NCBI RefSeq assembly: GCF_028527925.1
Contig: NZ_JAPESW010000009.1
Coordinates: 1 to 64,000, forward strand
DNA: 64,000 nt
Source: Cellulomonas fimi
GTDB lineage: Bacteria; Actinomycetota; Actinomycetes; Actinomycetales; Cellulomonadaceae
Direction of reading: 5' to 3'
The notes below the pieces were generated by a model. It was not told the origin of the DNA. It saw only the letters and a program-made list of their open reading frames with translations, and made no database searches. A program made the position numbers and the translations under genes. Position 1 is the stretch's first letter, and each line of letters begins with the position of its first letter. Below, one piece after another: positions 43,394 through 52,004 of the stretch.

Positions 43394-44182
43394 ATGAGTG
43401 CCGCGGCCGACAGGCTCATCGAGAAGCTCGGGGTCCATCTGGACCCCGAGCTTCTCGTGCTGGCGCTGACCCACCGCTCGTTCGCGCACGAGGCGGGTGG
43501 CATCCCGACCAACGAGCGCCTCGAGTTCCTCGGTGACACCGTGCTCGGTCTCGTCGTCACCGAGTCGCTCTACCGGCGCCACCCCGACCAGCCCGAGGGT
43601 GCGCTCGCGAAGATGCGGGCGGCGACGGTCTCGCAGCGCGCGCTCGCGGGTGTCGCGCGCGAGCTCGACCTCGGCGCGTTCGTCCTGCTCGGCAAGGGCG
43701 AGCTCGCGACCGGCGGGGCGGACAAGGACTCGATCCTGTCCGACACGCTCGAGGCGATCTTCGGCGCGGTCTACCTGTCGCACGGGCTCGAGACGGCCCG
43801 CACGGTCGTCGACCGGTTCGTCGGGCCGACGCTCGACGCCGCCGCGGGCCTGGGCGCCGGGCTGGACTGGAAGACGTCCCTCCAGGAGCTGTCCGCGGCG
43901 CTCGGCCTGGGCGCCCCCTCGTACGAGGTCGTCGGCGAGGGCCCCGACCACGCCCGCACCTTCACGGCGCGCGCCGTCATCGCCGGCGAGGCGCGCGGCT
44001 CGGGCACGGGACCGGCGAAGAAGCTCGCGGAGCAGCACGCCGCGGAGGACGCGTACCGCGCCCTGGAGGCCCTGGCCGCGCTCGGTCCGGCCGCCGACGG
44101 CGGTCCCGACGGCCCGGCGGGCGACGTGCCCCTCGCCGCCGACGCGCCCGCCGTCACCGCGGACGCGTCCGCCGAGGGCTGA
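43394..44182 (+). CDS. rnc: Ribonuclease III
   Basis: RNase III processes rRNA precursors and cleaves double-stranded RNA. The 262-residue protein has the catalytic signature [21 protein letters not shown] and the second acidic cluster [19 protein letters not shown] (about 1-150). A double-stranded-RNA-binding domain follows (about 160-230, [39 protein letters not shown]). A 35-residue Ala/Pro/Asp tail is extra. ATG 43394 gives [13 protein letters not shown]; an in-frame GTG at 43385 is possible. mutM begins 5 bases after the stop. Confidence 0.95.
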   Translation: MSAAADRLIEKLGVHLDPELLVLALTHRSFAHEAGGIPTNERLEFLGDTVLGLVVTESLYRRHPDQPEGALAKMRAATVSQRALAGVARELDLGAFVLLGKGELATGGADKDSILSDTLEAIFGAVYLSHGLETARTVVDRFVGPTLDAAAGLGAGLDWKTSLQELSAALGLGAPSYEVVGEGPDHARTFTARAVIAGEARGSGTGPAKKLAEQHAAEDAYRALEALAALGPAADGGPDGPAGDVPLAADAPAVTADASAEG

Positions 44183-44187
44183 GGCGG

Positions 44188-45096
44188 GTGCCGGAGCTCC
44201 CCGAGGTCGAGACCGTCCGTGACGGGCTCGCCCGTCACGTGCTGGGCCGGACGGTCACGGGTGTCGCGGTCCATCGGGACTACAGCGTGCGGCGGCACGT
44301 CGCCGGGCCCCTCGACTTCGGCGGACGGCTCACCGGCCGGCGGCTGGACGCGGCGGTGCGGCGCGGCAAGTTCCTGTGGCTGCTGCTCGACGGCGAGGAC
44401 GACGCGCTGCTCGCGCACCTCGGCATGAGCGGGCAGCTGCTCGTGCGCGACGCCGCGAGCCTCGACGAGGCGGCCCGGCACCCCCACCTGCGCGTGCGGC
44501 TCGGGTTCGACGACGGCTCGGCGCTCGACTTCGTCGACCAGCGGACGTTCGGCCACCTCAGCGTGCCTGACCTGGTGCCGACACCGGACGGGGCGCCCGG
44601 CGGGCTCGGGTCGGACCGCGCAGCCGTGCCGGAACCCGTCGCCCACATCGCGCGGGACCTGCTCGACCCGTCGCTCGACCGCGCGCGTCTGGTCGACGCC
44701 GTCCGCGCCCGTCGCACCGGGATCAAGCGCGCGCTCCTCGACCAGACGCTCGTCTCGGGCATCGGCAACATCTACGCGGACGAGGGGCTGTGGCGGGCGC
44801 GGCTGCACTACGCGCGCGCGACGGACACGCTGCGCCGGGCAGAGGTCGAGCGTGCGCTCGACGGGGCGCACGAGGTCATGACGCAGGCGCTCGCGCAGGG
44901 CGGCACGAGCTTCGACGCGCTGTACGTCAACGTCAACGGCGCGTCGGGCTACTTCGACCGGTCGCTCGCCGTGTACGGGCAGGAAGGACGGCCGTGCCCG
45001 CGGTGCGGCACGCCGGTCCGGCGCGACGAGTTCATGAACCGCTCGTCGCACACGTGCCCGCGCTGCCAGCCGCGACCCCGCAACGGTCGGTGGTGA
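44188..45096 (+). CDS. mutM: Formamidopyrimidine-DNA glycosylase
   Basis: MutM removes oxidised purines such as 8-oxoguanine. The 302-residue protein begins [14 protein letters not shown], giving the catalytic Pro2 and Glu3. The catalytic-lysine segment is [12 protein letters not shown]. The H2TH region is [23 protein letters not shown], and the C-terminal zinc finger is CPRC-X16-CPRC with [11 protein letters not shown]. The GTG start is set by the required N-terminal proline. The downstream gene is on the opposite strand and no clear terminator is seen between them. Confidence 0.96.
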   Translation: MPELPEVETVRDGLARHVLGRTVTGVAVHRDYSVRRHVAGPLDFGGRLTGRRLDAAVRRGKFLWLLLDGEDDALLAHLGMSGQLLVRDAASLDEAARHPHLRVRLGFDDGSALDFVDQRTFGHLSVPDLVPTPDGAPGGLGSDRAAVPEPVAHIARDLLDPSLDRARLVDAVRARRTGIKRALLDQTLVSGIGNIYADEGLWRARLHYARATDTLRRAEVERALDGAHEVMTQALAQGGTSFDALYVNVNGASGYFDRSLAVYGQEGRPCPRCGTPVRRDEFMNRSSHTCPRCQPRPRNGRW

Positions 45097-45144
45097 CGTC
45101 GCCCTGGTCGACGTCGTGCGGGGCGCCGACGCGCACGGGCCGCG

Positions 45145-45211
45145 TGTGACTCCGCGCTCGACGTCGTCGCGCGGCGACCCGTGACTCAGCGCTCGACGAC
45201 GTTGCGCAGCG
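45145..45211. repeat. Imperfect 36-bp-period duplication at the dehydrogenase 3' end
   Basis: GTGACTCCGCGCTCGACG at 45145 recurs as GTGACTCAGCGCTCGACG at 45181, and similarity continues over about 31 bases with four mismatches. The right copy contains the last codons and stop of the dehydrogenase; the left copy lies just beyond the stop. Confidence 0.6.
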
Positions 45212-46130
45212 GGTGTCCGGCGGCGAACGCGGCGTAGTTCTCCGCGACGAGCGCGGCCGCGCCGACGGGCCGGCCGCCGGCCGCGTGCGGGCTCACCAGG
45301 ATCCGCGGCTCGTCCCAGAGCGGCGACGTCGCCGGCAGCGGCTCCTCGTCGAACACGTCGAGCGCGGCGCCCGCGAGCCGGCCCGACCGCACGGCGTCGA
45401 GCAGCGCGTCCTCGTCGAGCGTCGAGCCGCGGCCGGCGTTGACGACCCACGCGTGCGCGGGCAGCAGCGCGAGCACCTCCGCGTCGACCGCGTGCCGCGT
45501 CGCGTCGGTCGCGGGCAGCAGGCTGATCAGGAGGTCGGTGCGGGGAAGCAGGTCGGGCAGCGCGTCGGCGGTGACGACGGGGTAGCCGTGCCGGTCGCCC
45601 GCGTGCGTCGCGACGCCCGTGACCTCGGCGCCGAGCGCGGTGAGCAGCGGCGCCAGGCGGGTCGCGATCGACCCGAAGCCCCAGACCCCGACGCGGGCGC
45701 CGTCGAGGGTGCGCAGCGAGTCGCGCGGCCGGACCGGCTGCACGCCGCCGAGCTCGGCCGCCCACCGGTGCCCGGCCTGCGCGCGGACGAGGTCGGGGAC
45801 GCGCCGCACGACGGCCAGGATCAGCGCGAGCGTGTGCTCGGCGACGGGACCGTCGTGCAGGCCCCGGCCCGACGTCACGACGACGTCCGCGCCGAAACCG
45901 GCGGCGAGCACCGCGTCCGGCCCCGCGGCGAGGGTCTGGACCCAGCGCAGGCCGGTCAGGCGCTCGGCGCACGCGCGCAGGTTCTCGGTGCTGTTCCCCC
46001 AGGCGACAAGCACCGAGGCGTCGAGGGCGTCGTCGGGCGGCGGCGCGTCGGGTGCGTACCGGACGACGCGCACGTCGTCGGGGAACGCGGGCGCGTCCTC
46101 CAGCGTGGTGGGCAGCAGAACCGTCGTCAC
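45186..46130 (-). CDS. D-isomer 2-hydroxyacid dehydrogenase family protein
   Basis: A 314-residue NAD-binding dehydrogenase. The N-terminal substrate domain contains VLVAWGNSTENLRACAERLTGLRWVQTLAAGPDAV. The Rossmann motif is LDGARVGVWGFGSIATRLAPLL. Family signatures are DLLISLLPATDATRHAV, LLPAHAWVVNAGRGSTLDEDALLDAVRSGRLAGAALDVFDEEPLP and the catalytic-His region ILVSPHAAG. The substrate cannot be predicted. An ATG at 46148 would add MASYPG, but GTG 46130 (VTTVLLPTTLE) has a better -10 element (CATCGT, 8 bases upstream). The gene is divergent from the response regulator, so the two promoters overlap. Confidence 0.86.
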   Translation of the reverse strand: MTTVLLPTTLEDAPAFPDDVRVVRYAPDAPPPDDALDASVLVAWGNSTENLRACAERLTGLRWVQTLAAGPDAVLAAGFGADVVVTSGRGLHDGPVAEHTLALILAVVRRVPDLVRAQAGHRWAAELGGVQPVRPRDSLRTLDGARVGVWGFGSIATRLAPLLTALGAEVTGVATHAGDRHGYPVVTADALPDLLPRTDLLISLLPATDATRHAVDAEVLALLPAHAWVVNAGRGSTLDEDALLDAVRSGRLAGAALDVFDEEPLPATSPLWDEPRILVSPHAAGGRPVGAAALVAENYAAFAAGHPLRNVVER

Positions 46131-46137
46131 ACCTGGA

Positions 46138-46149
46138 TACGATGCCATC
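46138..46149. promoter_or_regulatory. Overlapping divergent start region, dehydrogenase / response regulator
   Basis: TACGAT (46138-46143) lies six bases before the regulator's GTG at 46150. It overlaps the small palindrome CGATGCCATCG (46140-46150) and the minus-strand -10 CATCGT of the dehydrogenase. Only 19 bases separate the two start codons. Confidence 0.5.
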
Positions 46150-46821
46150 GTGCCGTCGATCAGCCAGCCGACGAGGTCGGGACCCATCACCGTCATGATC
46201 GTCGACGACCACGAGGTCGTCCGCCGCGGGATCGCCGAGGTCGTCGAGCGGACCGACGGGATGACCGTCGTCGCCGAGGCCGGGTCGGTCGCCGACGGCG
46301 TCCGTCGCGCCGGTCTGGTGCGACCGCAGGTCATGCTCGTCGACCTGCAGCTGCCCGACGGCACGGGGATCGACCTCATGCGGACCGTCCGCGACGCGCA
46401 GCCCGACGCGCGCGCGATCGTCCTCACGTCGTTCGACGACGACGACGCGCTGGCCGCGGCGCTCGAGGCCGGCGCCGCCGCCTACCTGCTGAAGTCGGTC
46501 CGCGGCGCCGAGATCACGGACGTCATCCGCGCGGTGGCCGCGGGTCGCACGCTGCTCGACGAGCGCACCGTGACGCGTCGCAAGGCGGGCCACGAGGACC
46601 CGACGGAGAACCTCACGCCGAGCGAGCTGCGCGTGCTCGACCTCATCGGCGAGGGCCTGTCGAACCGCGAGATCGCCGAGCGTCTGGGCGTCGCGGAGAA
46701 GACCGTCAAGAACCACATCACGTCGCTCCTGGCGAAGATGGGCCTGCAGCGCCGCACCCAGGTCGCGGCGTGGGTCGCGTCGCGCAAGCACGCCGGGTGG
46801 CGCGCCGAGCCCGGCCACTGA
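46150..46821 (+). CDS. NarL/LuxR-family response regulator, DevR/DosR-like
   Basis: The regulator has 223 residues. The receiver domain carries VMIVDDHEVVRRGIAEVVE, the phosphoacceptor Asp in VMLVDLQLPDGTGIDLM and AYLLKSVRGAEI. The LuxR-type HTH is LTPSELRVLDLIGEGLSNREIAERLGVAEKTVKNHITSLLAKMGLQRRTQ. The blocks VDDHEVVRRG, EAGSVA, LPDGTGI, AEKTVKN and LLAKxGxxRRTQ resemble mycobacterial DosR more than generic NarL proteins, as far as I can recall those sequences. No kinase gene adjoins it. The nearest candidate is the GAF kinase at 50256-52004. The start is GTG 46150 (alternative ATG within VMIVDD). Confidence 0.87.
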   Translation: MPSISQPTRSGPITVMIVDDHEVVRRGIAEVVERTDGMTVVAEAGSVADGVRRAGLVRPQVMLVDLQLPDGTGIDLMRTVRDAQPDARAIVLTSFDDDDALAAALEAGAAAYLLKSVRGAEITDVIRAVAAGRTLLDERTVTRRKAGHEDPTENLTPSELRVLDLIGEGLSNREIAERLGVAEKTVKNHITSLLAKMGLQRRTQVAAWVASRKHAGWRAEPGH

Positions 46822-46933
46822 CGCCTCCCACCTGCGAGACCACCCTCGACGGGTGAGCCCCGCGCCGACGCGCGTCGCTAGCGTCGCGAGCGGGCGGGGG
46901 GACGACGCCCCCGCACGACGGTGGGAGCGGCGC

Positions 46934-48403
46934 ATGGCGGCGGACTCGCAGACCCGGACACCCGCAGCGGCACGCGTCGGACCGCCCCCACCCACCTTCA
47001 TCACGTGGATCGCGCTCGCGTTCATGACGACGTCGAGCGTCGCGAGCCTGCGGGCCGCGCCGACGATGGCCGTCTACGGGCTCGCCGCGGTGTTCCTCTA
47101 CGTCGTCCCGGCGATCGTCTTCCTGCTGCCGACGTCGCTCGTCTCGGCCGAGCTCGCGTCGGGCTGGTCGGGCGGCGTGTACCGGTGGGTCGCGGAGGGC
47201 ATCTCGAAGCCCGCGGGGTTCCTCGCGGTGTGGTGCCAGTTCGCGATGACGCTGTTCTACTACCCGTCGCTGCTCGCGTACGTCGCGAGCACGTTCGCGT
47301 ACGTCGTGAACCCGGCGCTCGCGTCGAACGGCCTCTACACGGCGATCGTCATCGTCGTCCTGTACTGGACCGGGGTGTGGGTCTCGTCGCAGGGCACCAA
47401 GGCCGTCGCGGGCCTGTCGTCGATGGGGCTCGTGATCGGCACCCTGGTCCCGGGCGCGCTGCTCGTGCTGCTCGGCATGGCGTTCCTCGCGCAGGGGAAC
47501 CCGTCCGCGGCGCCGATGGACGCCGAGCACCTGCTGCCCGCGTGGACCGGCATCGCGTCCCTCGTGCTCATCGTCAACAACTTCCTGTCGTACGCGGGCA
47601 TGGAGATGAACGCCGTGCACGTGTCGAGCCTCAAGGAGCCGTCGCGCGAGTTCCCGCGGTCGATGTTCCTCGCGATCGGGCTGGTCCTCGCGATCTTCAT
47701 CCTCCCGGCGCTCGCCATCAGCTGGGTCATCCCGGCCGACGCGCTGTCGCTCACGGCGGGCGTCATGCAGGCGTTCGACGCGTTCTTCGCGCACTTCTCG
47801 ATCCAGTGGCTCACGCCGATCGTCGGGCTCATGCTCATCGCCGCGTCGCTCGGCGGGATGCTCACCTGGCTGGCGGGGCCGTCGCGCGGCCTGCTCGTCG
47901 TCGCGCGCGAGGAGGGCTACCTGCCACCGTTCCTGCAGCGGCTCAACGTGCACGGCGTGCAGCAGAACATCCTCGTGACGCAGGGCTTCCTCACGACGCT
48001 GATCGCGCTGCTCTACGCGTTCATCCCCGAGGTGTCGAGCGCGTACTGGATCTTCTCGGTGATGACGACGCAGGTGTACCTGATCATGTACCTGCTGCTG
48101 TTCGTTGCGGCCGTCAAGCTGCGCCGACGTGCGCCCGACCACCCGCGCGGCTACCGCGTGCCCGCGCTGACGCTCGTCTGCACCGTCGGGTTCGTCGCGT
48201 CCGTCGCGGCGCTGCTCATCGGGTTCGTGCCGCCCGCGCAGTTCTCGTCGGGGAACGGGCTGGTGTACGTCGCGATCGTGGGCGGCGGGCTCCTGCTCAT
48301 TGGTCTCGTCGCGCCGTTCGCGTTCTACGCGTCGCGCAAGCCGTCGTGGCGCACGGCGTCGGCCGGCACCACCGCCGACGCCACCGCCGGGGAGCCGACG
48401 TGA
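46934..48403 (+). CDS. APC-superfamily amino-acid transporter (GadC/YjeM-like)
   Basis: This protein of 489 residues has about twelve hydrophobic segments. It opens with FITWIALAFMTTSSVASLRAAPTMAVYGLAAVFLYVVPAIVFLLPTSLVSAEL followed by GWSGGVYRWV, the helix 1-2 signature of APC transporters close to the glutamate:GABA antiporter group. NFLSYAGMEMNAVHVSSLKEP and LTWLAGPSRGLLVVAREEGYLPPFLQ are other family blocks. Substrate is probably an amino acid. GGGAG lies 6 bases before the ATG. A GTGA overlap links it to the next membrane protein and then to an M20 peptidase, forming an operon. Confidence 0.88.
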   Translation: MAADSQTRTPAAARVGPPPPTFITWIALAFMTTSSVASLRAAPTMAVYGLAAVFLYVVPAIVFLLPTSLVSAELASGWSGGVYRWVAEGISKPAGFLAVWCQFAMTLFYYPSLLAYVASTFAYVVNPALASNGLYTAIVIVVLYWTGVWVSSQGTKAVAGLSSMGLVIGTLVPGALLVLLGMAFLAQGNPSAAPMDAEHLLPAWTGIASLVLIVNNFLSYAGMEMNAVHVSSLKEPSREFPRSMFLAIGLVLAIFILPALAISWVIPADALSLTAGVMQAFDAFFAHFSIQWLTPIVGLMLIAASLGGMLTWLAGPSRGLLVVAREEGYLPPFLQRLNVHGVQQNILVTQGFLTTLIALLYAFIPEVSSAYWIFSVMTTQVYLIMYLLLFVAAVKLRRRAPDHPRGYRVPALTLVCTVGFVASVAALLIGFVPPAQFSSGNGLVYVAIVGGGLLLIGLVAPFAFYASRKPSWRTASAGTTADATAGEPT

Positions 48404-48852
48404 GCCCCGTCGTGGCCGGCCGGCGGCGCTGGCCCGTCTACACCGCGTGGGGGCTCCTGCTCGTGGGACTGCTCGCCGCCATGATCGTCGGCTTCTCGAA
48501 CCGGCAGACCAACAAGGACGTGTCCGAGGCCGACGCCAAGGCCGCCGAGCTCGTCGCCGCGTTCGACGCCGCCGGGCTCGTCCCGCTCGACCAGGACGTC
48601 GTCGCCGACGTGCTCGGCAGCGACGGCGGGATCGTGTGCACCGACCCGGAAGGCGCGCTCGCGATCGCAGCACGTCGCACGGGGCTCGAGAACGGTGCGG
48701 CCGGCCCGGGCGTGCGCGCGTCGGCGTTCCCCGAGAACCTGCTGACCGCCGGCCGGCTCGTGCTGGAGACGTACTGCCCGGACGTCGTCGACGACTACGA
48801 CGACTTCGTCGGGTCGCTCGAGCTGCACGACGGGACGACGACCGGTGGCTGA
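48400..48852 (+). CDS. Small membrane-anchored hypothetical protein
   Basis: The product is 150 residues. A basic N-terminus (GRRRWP) precedes one membrane segment at about 13-33 (VYTAWGLLLVGLLAAMIVGFS), and an acidic extracytoplasmic domain of about 115 residues follows. That domain contains two cysteines (IVCTDPEG and ETYCPDVV) that could form a disulfide. I recognise no family. Coupled to the transporter (GTGA) and overlapping the M20 peptidase by 8 bases, it may be an accessory subunit of the transport system; this is inference only. Confidence 0.75.
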   Translation: MSPVVAGRRRWPVYTAWGLLLVGLLAAMIVGFSNRQTNKDVSEADAKAAELVAAFDAAGLVPLDQDVVADVLGSDGGIVCTDPEGALAIAARRTGLENGAAGPGVRASAFPENLLTAGRLVLETYCPDVVDDYDDFVGSLELHDGTTTGG

Positions 48853-50218
48853 CGCACCCGCCCTCGCCGACGTCCGGCGCACCGTCGCGGAGCTCATGCC
48901 ACGCGCCCTCGACGACCTCGCGGCGCTCGTCGCGATCCCGTCGGTCGCCGACGAGCGGCTGTTCCCGCGCGCCGAGTGCGAGCGCGCCGCCGCCTGGGTG
49001 GCCGACGCGCTGCGCGCCGAGGGGATCGACGACGCCCGTCCCGTCCCGACGCCCGACGGCTCGTCGACCGTGCTCGGCCACCGGCCCGGTCCCGCGGGGA
49101 CGCCGACCGTGCTGCTCTACGCGCACTACGACGTGCAGCCGCCGCTGCGCGACGAGGCGTGGCTCTCGCCGCCGTTCACGCTCACGCCGCGCGACGGGCG
49201 GCTCTACGGGCGCGGCGCCGCGGACTGCAAGGGCAACGTCGTGGCGCACCTGACCGCGCTGCGGGCGCTGCGCCAGCTGCTCGGCGACCTGCCCGTCGGC
49301 GTGCGGGTCGCGATCGAGGGGTCCGAGGAGCAGGGCACCGGCGGGCTCGAGGAGTACGTGCGCGCGCACCCCGAGCAGTTCGCCGCGGACGCGGTGCTCG
49401 TCGCCGACACCGGCAACGCGACGCTCGGTCGGCCGACGCTCACGGTGTCGCTGCGCGGCGCGACCAACGTCGTCGTGCGCGTCGAGACGCTGGCGGGCGA
49501 GGTGCACTCCGGCATGTTCGGCGGCGCCGCGCCCGACGCCCTCGCCGCGCTCGTCGCGATCCTCGCGACGCTCCGCGACGCGCAGGGCGCGACCACCGTG
49601 CAGGGGCTCGACGCGAGCGGCACGTGGGACGGCGTCGCGTACGACGCCGCGCAGTTCCGGCACGACGCGGGCGTGCTCGCCGACGTCCGGCTGCTGGGCG
49701 GTGCGAGCGTCGCCGACACCCTGTGGGCGCGGCCGGCCGTGACAGTCCTCGGGATCGACGCGCCGCCCGTCGTGGGGTCGGCCGCCGCCGTGCAGCCCCG
49801 CGCCGCCGCGCGGCTCAACCTGCGCGTCCCGCCCGGGACCGATGCCCGCGCCGCCCGCGACGCGCTCGTCGCGCACGTGTTCGCCGTCGCGCCCTGGGGC
49901 GCGCACGTGTCCGTCGAGACCGAGCCCGTCGGCCAGCCGTTCCGCGCGCGCACCGACGGGCCGGTCTTCGCCGCGCTGTCGCAGGCGCTCGCGGACGCGT
50001 TCGACCAGCCCACCGTGACCGCGGGGCAGGGCGGCTCGATCCCGCTGTGCAACGTCTTCGCCGAGACGCTCCCGGACGCGGCCGTCGTGCTGCTGGGCGT
50101 CGAGGAACCGGCGTGCCTCATCCACGCGCCGAACGAGTCCGTCGACCCCGGCGAGATCGAGCGGCTCGCCGTGGGGGAGGCGCTGTTCCTCGCGCGCCTC
50201 GCCGACGTCGCGCGCTGA
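48845..50218 (+). CDS. M20-family metallopeptidase (dipeptidase)
   Basis: The protein has 457 residues with a two-domain M20 fold. The first zinc ligand is in TVLLYAHYDVQPPLRDEAW and the bridging Asp in LYGRGAADCKGNVVAHL. The general base and next ligand are in VRVAIEGSEEQGTGGLEEYV, then VADTGNATLGRPTLTVSLRG. The lid domain contains AGEVHSGMFGGAAPDAL, and the last His ligand is in PACLIHAPNESVDPGEIERL. Close to bacterial dipeptidases and carnosinase-like enzymes. Being in an operon with an amino-acid transporter suggests use of peptides as amino-acid or nitrogen source. Start GTG 48845. Confidence 0.91.
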   Translation: MADAPALADVRRTVAELMPRALDDLAALVAIPSVADERLFPRAECERAAAWVADALRAEGIDDARPVPTPDGSSTVLGHRPGPAGTPTVLLYAHYDVQPPLRDEAWLSPPFTLTPRDGRLYGRGAADCKGNVVAHLTALRALRQLLGDLPVGVRVAIEGSEEQGTGGLEEYVRAHPEQFAADAVLVADTGNATLGRPTLTVSLRGATNVVVRVETLAGEVHSGMFGGAAPDALAALVAILATLRDAQGATTVQGLDASGTWDGVAYDAAQFRHDAGVLADVRLLGGASVADTLWARPAVTVLGIDAPPVVGSAAAVQPRAAARLNLRVPPGTDARAARDALVAHVFAVAPWGAHVSVETEPVGQPFRARTDGPVFAALSQALADAFDQPTVTAGQGGSIPLCNVFAETLPDAAVVLLGVEEPACLIHAPNESVDPGEIERLAVGEALFLARLADVAR

Positions 50219-50235
50219 CGACGCGTCCCGCGTCG
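50219..50235. terminator. Small hairpin between converging genes
   Basis: CGACGCG (50219-50225) pairs with CGCGTCG (50229-50235) around a TCC loop in the 37-base gap between the peptidase and the kinase gene. Confidence 0.4.
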
Positions 50236-50255
50236 CGCGGGTCGCCGGCCAGGCG

Positions 50256-52004
50256 TCAGGCGAGCGGGGCCTGCCAGGTCAGGAGCGTGCCGCGGCCGTC
50301 GGGCGACGCGCCGAGCGTGAACGAGCCGCCGTGCTGCCGGGCGCGCGACGCGAGGTTGCCGGTGCCCGAGCGGCGGTCGCGACGCTCCGGCAGGCCGGTG
50401 CCGTCGTCCTGGACCTCGACCAGCACGCGCCCGAGCGGGCCGTTGCCGTTGACGGAGACGCGCACCGTGACCGACGACGCGTGCGCGTGCCGGGCGGCGT
50501 TCGCGAGCCCCTCGCGTACGACCGCCACGACGTCGTCCGTGAGCTGCTGGCCGAGCCGGTCGTCGAAGCGGTCCTCCTCGAACGGGTCGTCGGACAGCCC
50601 GCTGCCGTCGAGCGACAGGATCACCGACGGCGCGAAGCCCAGCCCGGTGCGGGCGAGCGACGCCTCGCGCCGCAGCCGCTCGACCAGGCCGGTCGCCGCG
50701 TCCGGGTCCCGCAGGGCGTAGACGATCTCGCGGATCTGCCGCACGGACGAGTCGACGTTGTCGAGCGCGTCGTCGACGATGCTCAGCAGCTCGCTCGGGT
50801 CGACGCCGCGTGCCGCACGGCGCTTGACCGTCTCGAGCTGCATGCCCGTCGCGAACAGCTGCTGGATCGCGAGGTCGTGCAGGTCGCGCGCGATGCGCTC
50901 ACGCTCGTCGAGCAGCGCCGCGACGTCCTGCGCGTGCCGGGCCTCCGCGAGCACGTAGGCGAGCGCCGCCTGCGACGCGAACGACTCGGCGGTCGCGAGG
51001 TCGCCGTCCTCGAACGGCGGCTCGCCGATACGGCGCAGCAGGATGAGCACGCCCACGCCCCGGCCGGACGTCTGCATGGGCGCGTACATCGCGGACCCGA
51101 ACGCGCGCATCGCGGGCACCTTGACGCTCCGTGACTGCGAGAGCGACGGCGTGAGCAGCCCCTTGCCCTCGGTCATCACGGTCCAGGCGCGACCACCCTC
51201 GGGCATGACCGTGCCCATGAGCTTGTCGGCCTCGTGCCCGTCGGCGAGCTCGATGAGGAGCCGTCCGCCCAGCCCGGGGAGCGCGAGGGCCGCGGTGTCG
51301 GCGTGCGCGACCTCGCGCGCGGTCGCGGCGATGTGCTCGAGCGCCTCCTCCTCGTCGATGCCCTCGAGCAGCATCGTCGTGATGTCCTGCCCCGCGCGCA
51401 GCCAGTGCTCGCGGCGCGACGACTCGGCGTAGAGCTGCGCGTTCGCGACGGCCACGCCGGCCGCCGCGGCCAGCGAGATGACGGTGCTCTCGTCGCCGTC
51501 CGTGAAGCCGCCCTCCTTCTCGGACAGGTAGAGCTGGCCGTAGATGCGCTCGCCCGTGCGCACGGACGCCCCGAGGAACGAGCCCATCGGCGGGTGGTTC
51601 TTCGGGAAGCCGCGGAACGCGGGGTGGTGCGTGAGGTCGTCGAGGCGCAGCGCGCCCTCGATCGGGATCTGGCCGAGCACGCCGAGCGCGTGCGGCGCCG
51701 TGCCGAGCATGCGGGCCACGGCTGTCGGCACGCCCGCGTAGACGAAGGTCGTCGACGTGCCGGTCGGGTCGAGGACGTTGATCGCCGCGTAGCGGGCGCC
51801 CGTGAGCTCGGCGCTGACCTGCACGAACCGGTTGAGGACCGACGGCAGGTCGAGCTGCGCGGCGACGGACAGGATCGCGTCGAGCAGGTCCGCCACGCCG
51901 TCGCCGGTGAGGTCGACGACCTCCTCGGAGTGGACCTCGCTCAGCACGCCGCGCGCGAACGGGGTCCCCACCACGGGACGCTCCACGGGCGGACGCTCAG
52001 CCAT
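50256..52004 (-). CDS. Double-GAF sensor histidine kinase, DevS/DosT-like
   Basis: A 582-residue soluble kinase. GAF1 (about 51-191) contains GARYAAINVLDPTG, LRLDDLTHHPAFRGFPKNHPPM and SFLGASVRTGERIYGQLYLSEKEGG. His137 in the HPPM motif appears to align with the heme-ligand histidine of mycobacterial DevS (His149). GAF2 spans about 205-355. The HisKA_3 domain has His376 in ERIARDLHDLAIQQLFATGM and the HATPase domain has VREGLANAARHAHASSV and GTGNLASRARQHGG. There is no membrane helix. The ATG overlaps the cydC coding end by 8 bases, so it is translated as the fifth gene of cydABDC. Heme binding is inferred, not shown. No response regulator adjoins it. Confidence 0.9.
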   Translation of the reverse strand: MAERPPVERPVVGTPFARGVLSEVHSEEVVDLTGDGVADLLDAILSVAAQLDLPSVLNRFVQVSAELTGARYAAINVLDPTGTSTTFVYAGVPTAVARMLGTAPHALGVLGQIPIEGALRLDDLTHHPAFRGFPKNHPPMGSFLGASVRTGERIYGQLYLSEKEGGFTDGDESTVISLAAAAGVAVANAQLYAESSRREHWLRAGQDITTMLLEGIDEEEALEHIAATAREVAHADTAALALPGLGGRLLIELADGHEADKLMGTVMPEGGRAWTVMTEGKGLLTPSLSQSRSVKVPAMRAFGSAMYAPMQTSGRGVGVLILLRRIGEPPFEDGDLATAESFASQAALAYVLAEARHAQDVAALLDERERIARDLHDLAIQQLFATGMQLETVKRRAARGVDPSELLSIVDDALDNVDSSVRQIREIVYALRDPDAATGLVERLRREASLARTGLGFAPSVILSLDGSGLSDDPFEEDRFDDRLGQQLTDDVVAVVREGLANAARHAHASSVTVRVSVNGNGPLGRVLVEVQDDGTGLPERRDRRSGTGNLASRARQHGGSFTLGASPDGRGTLLTWQAPLA

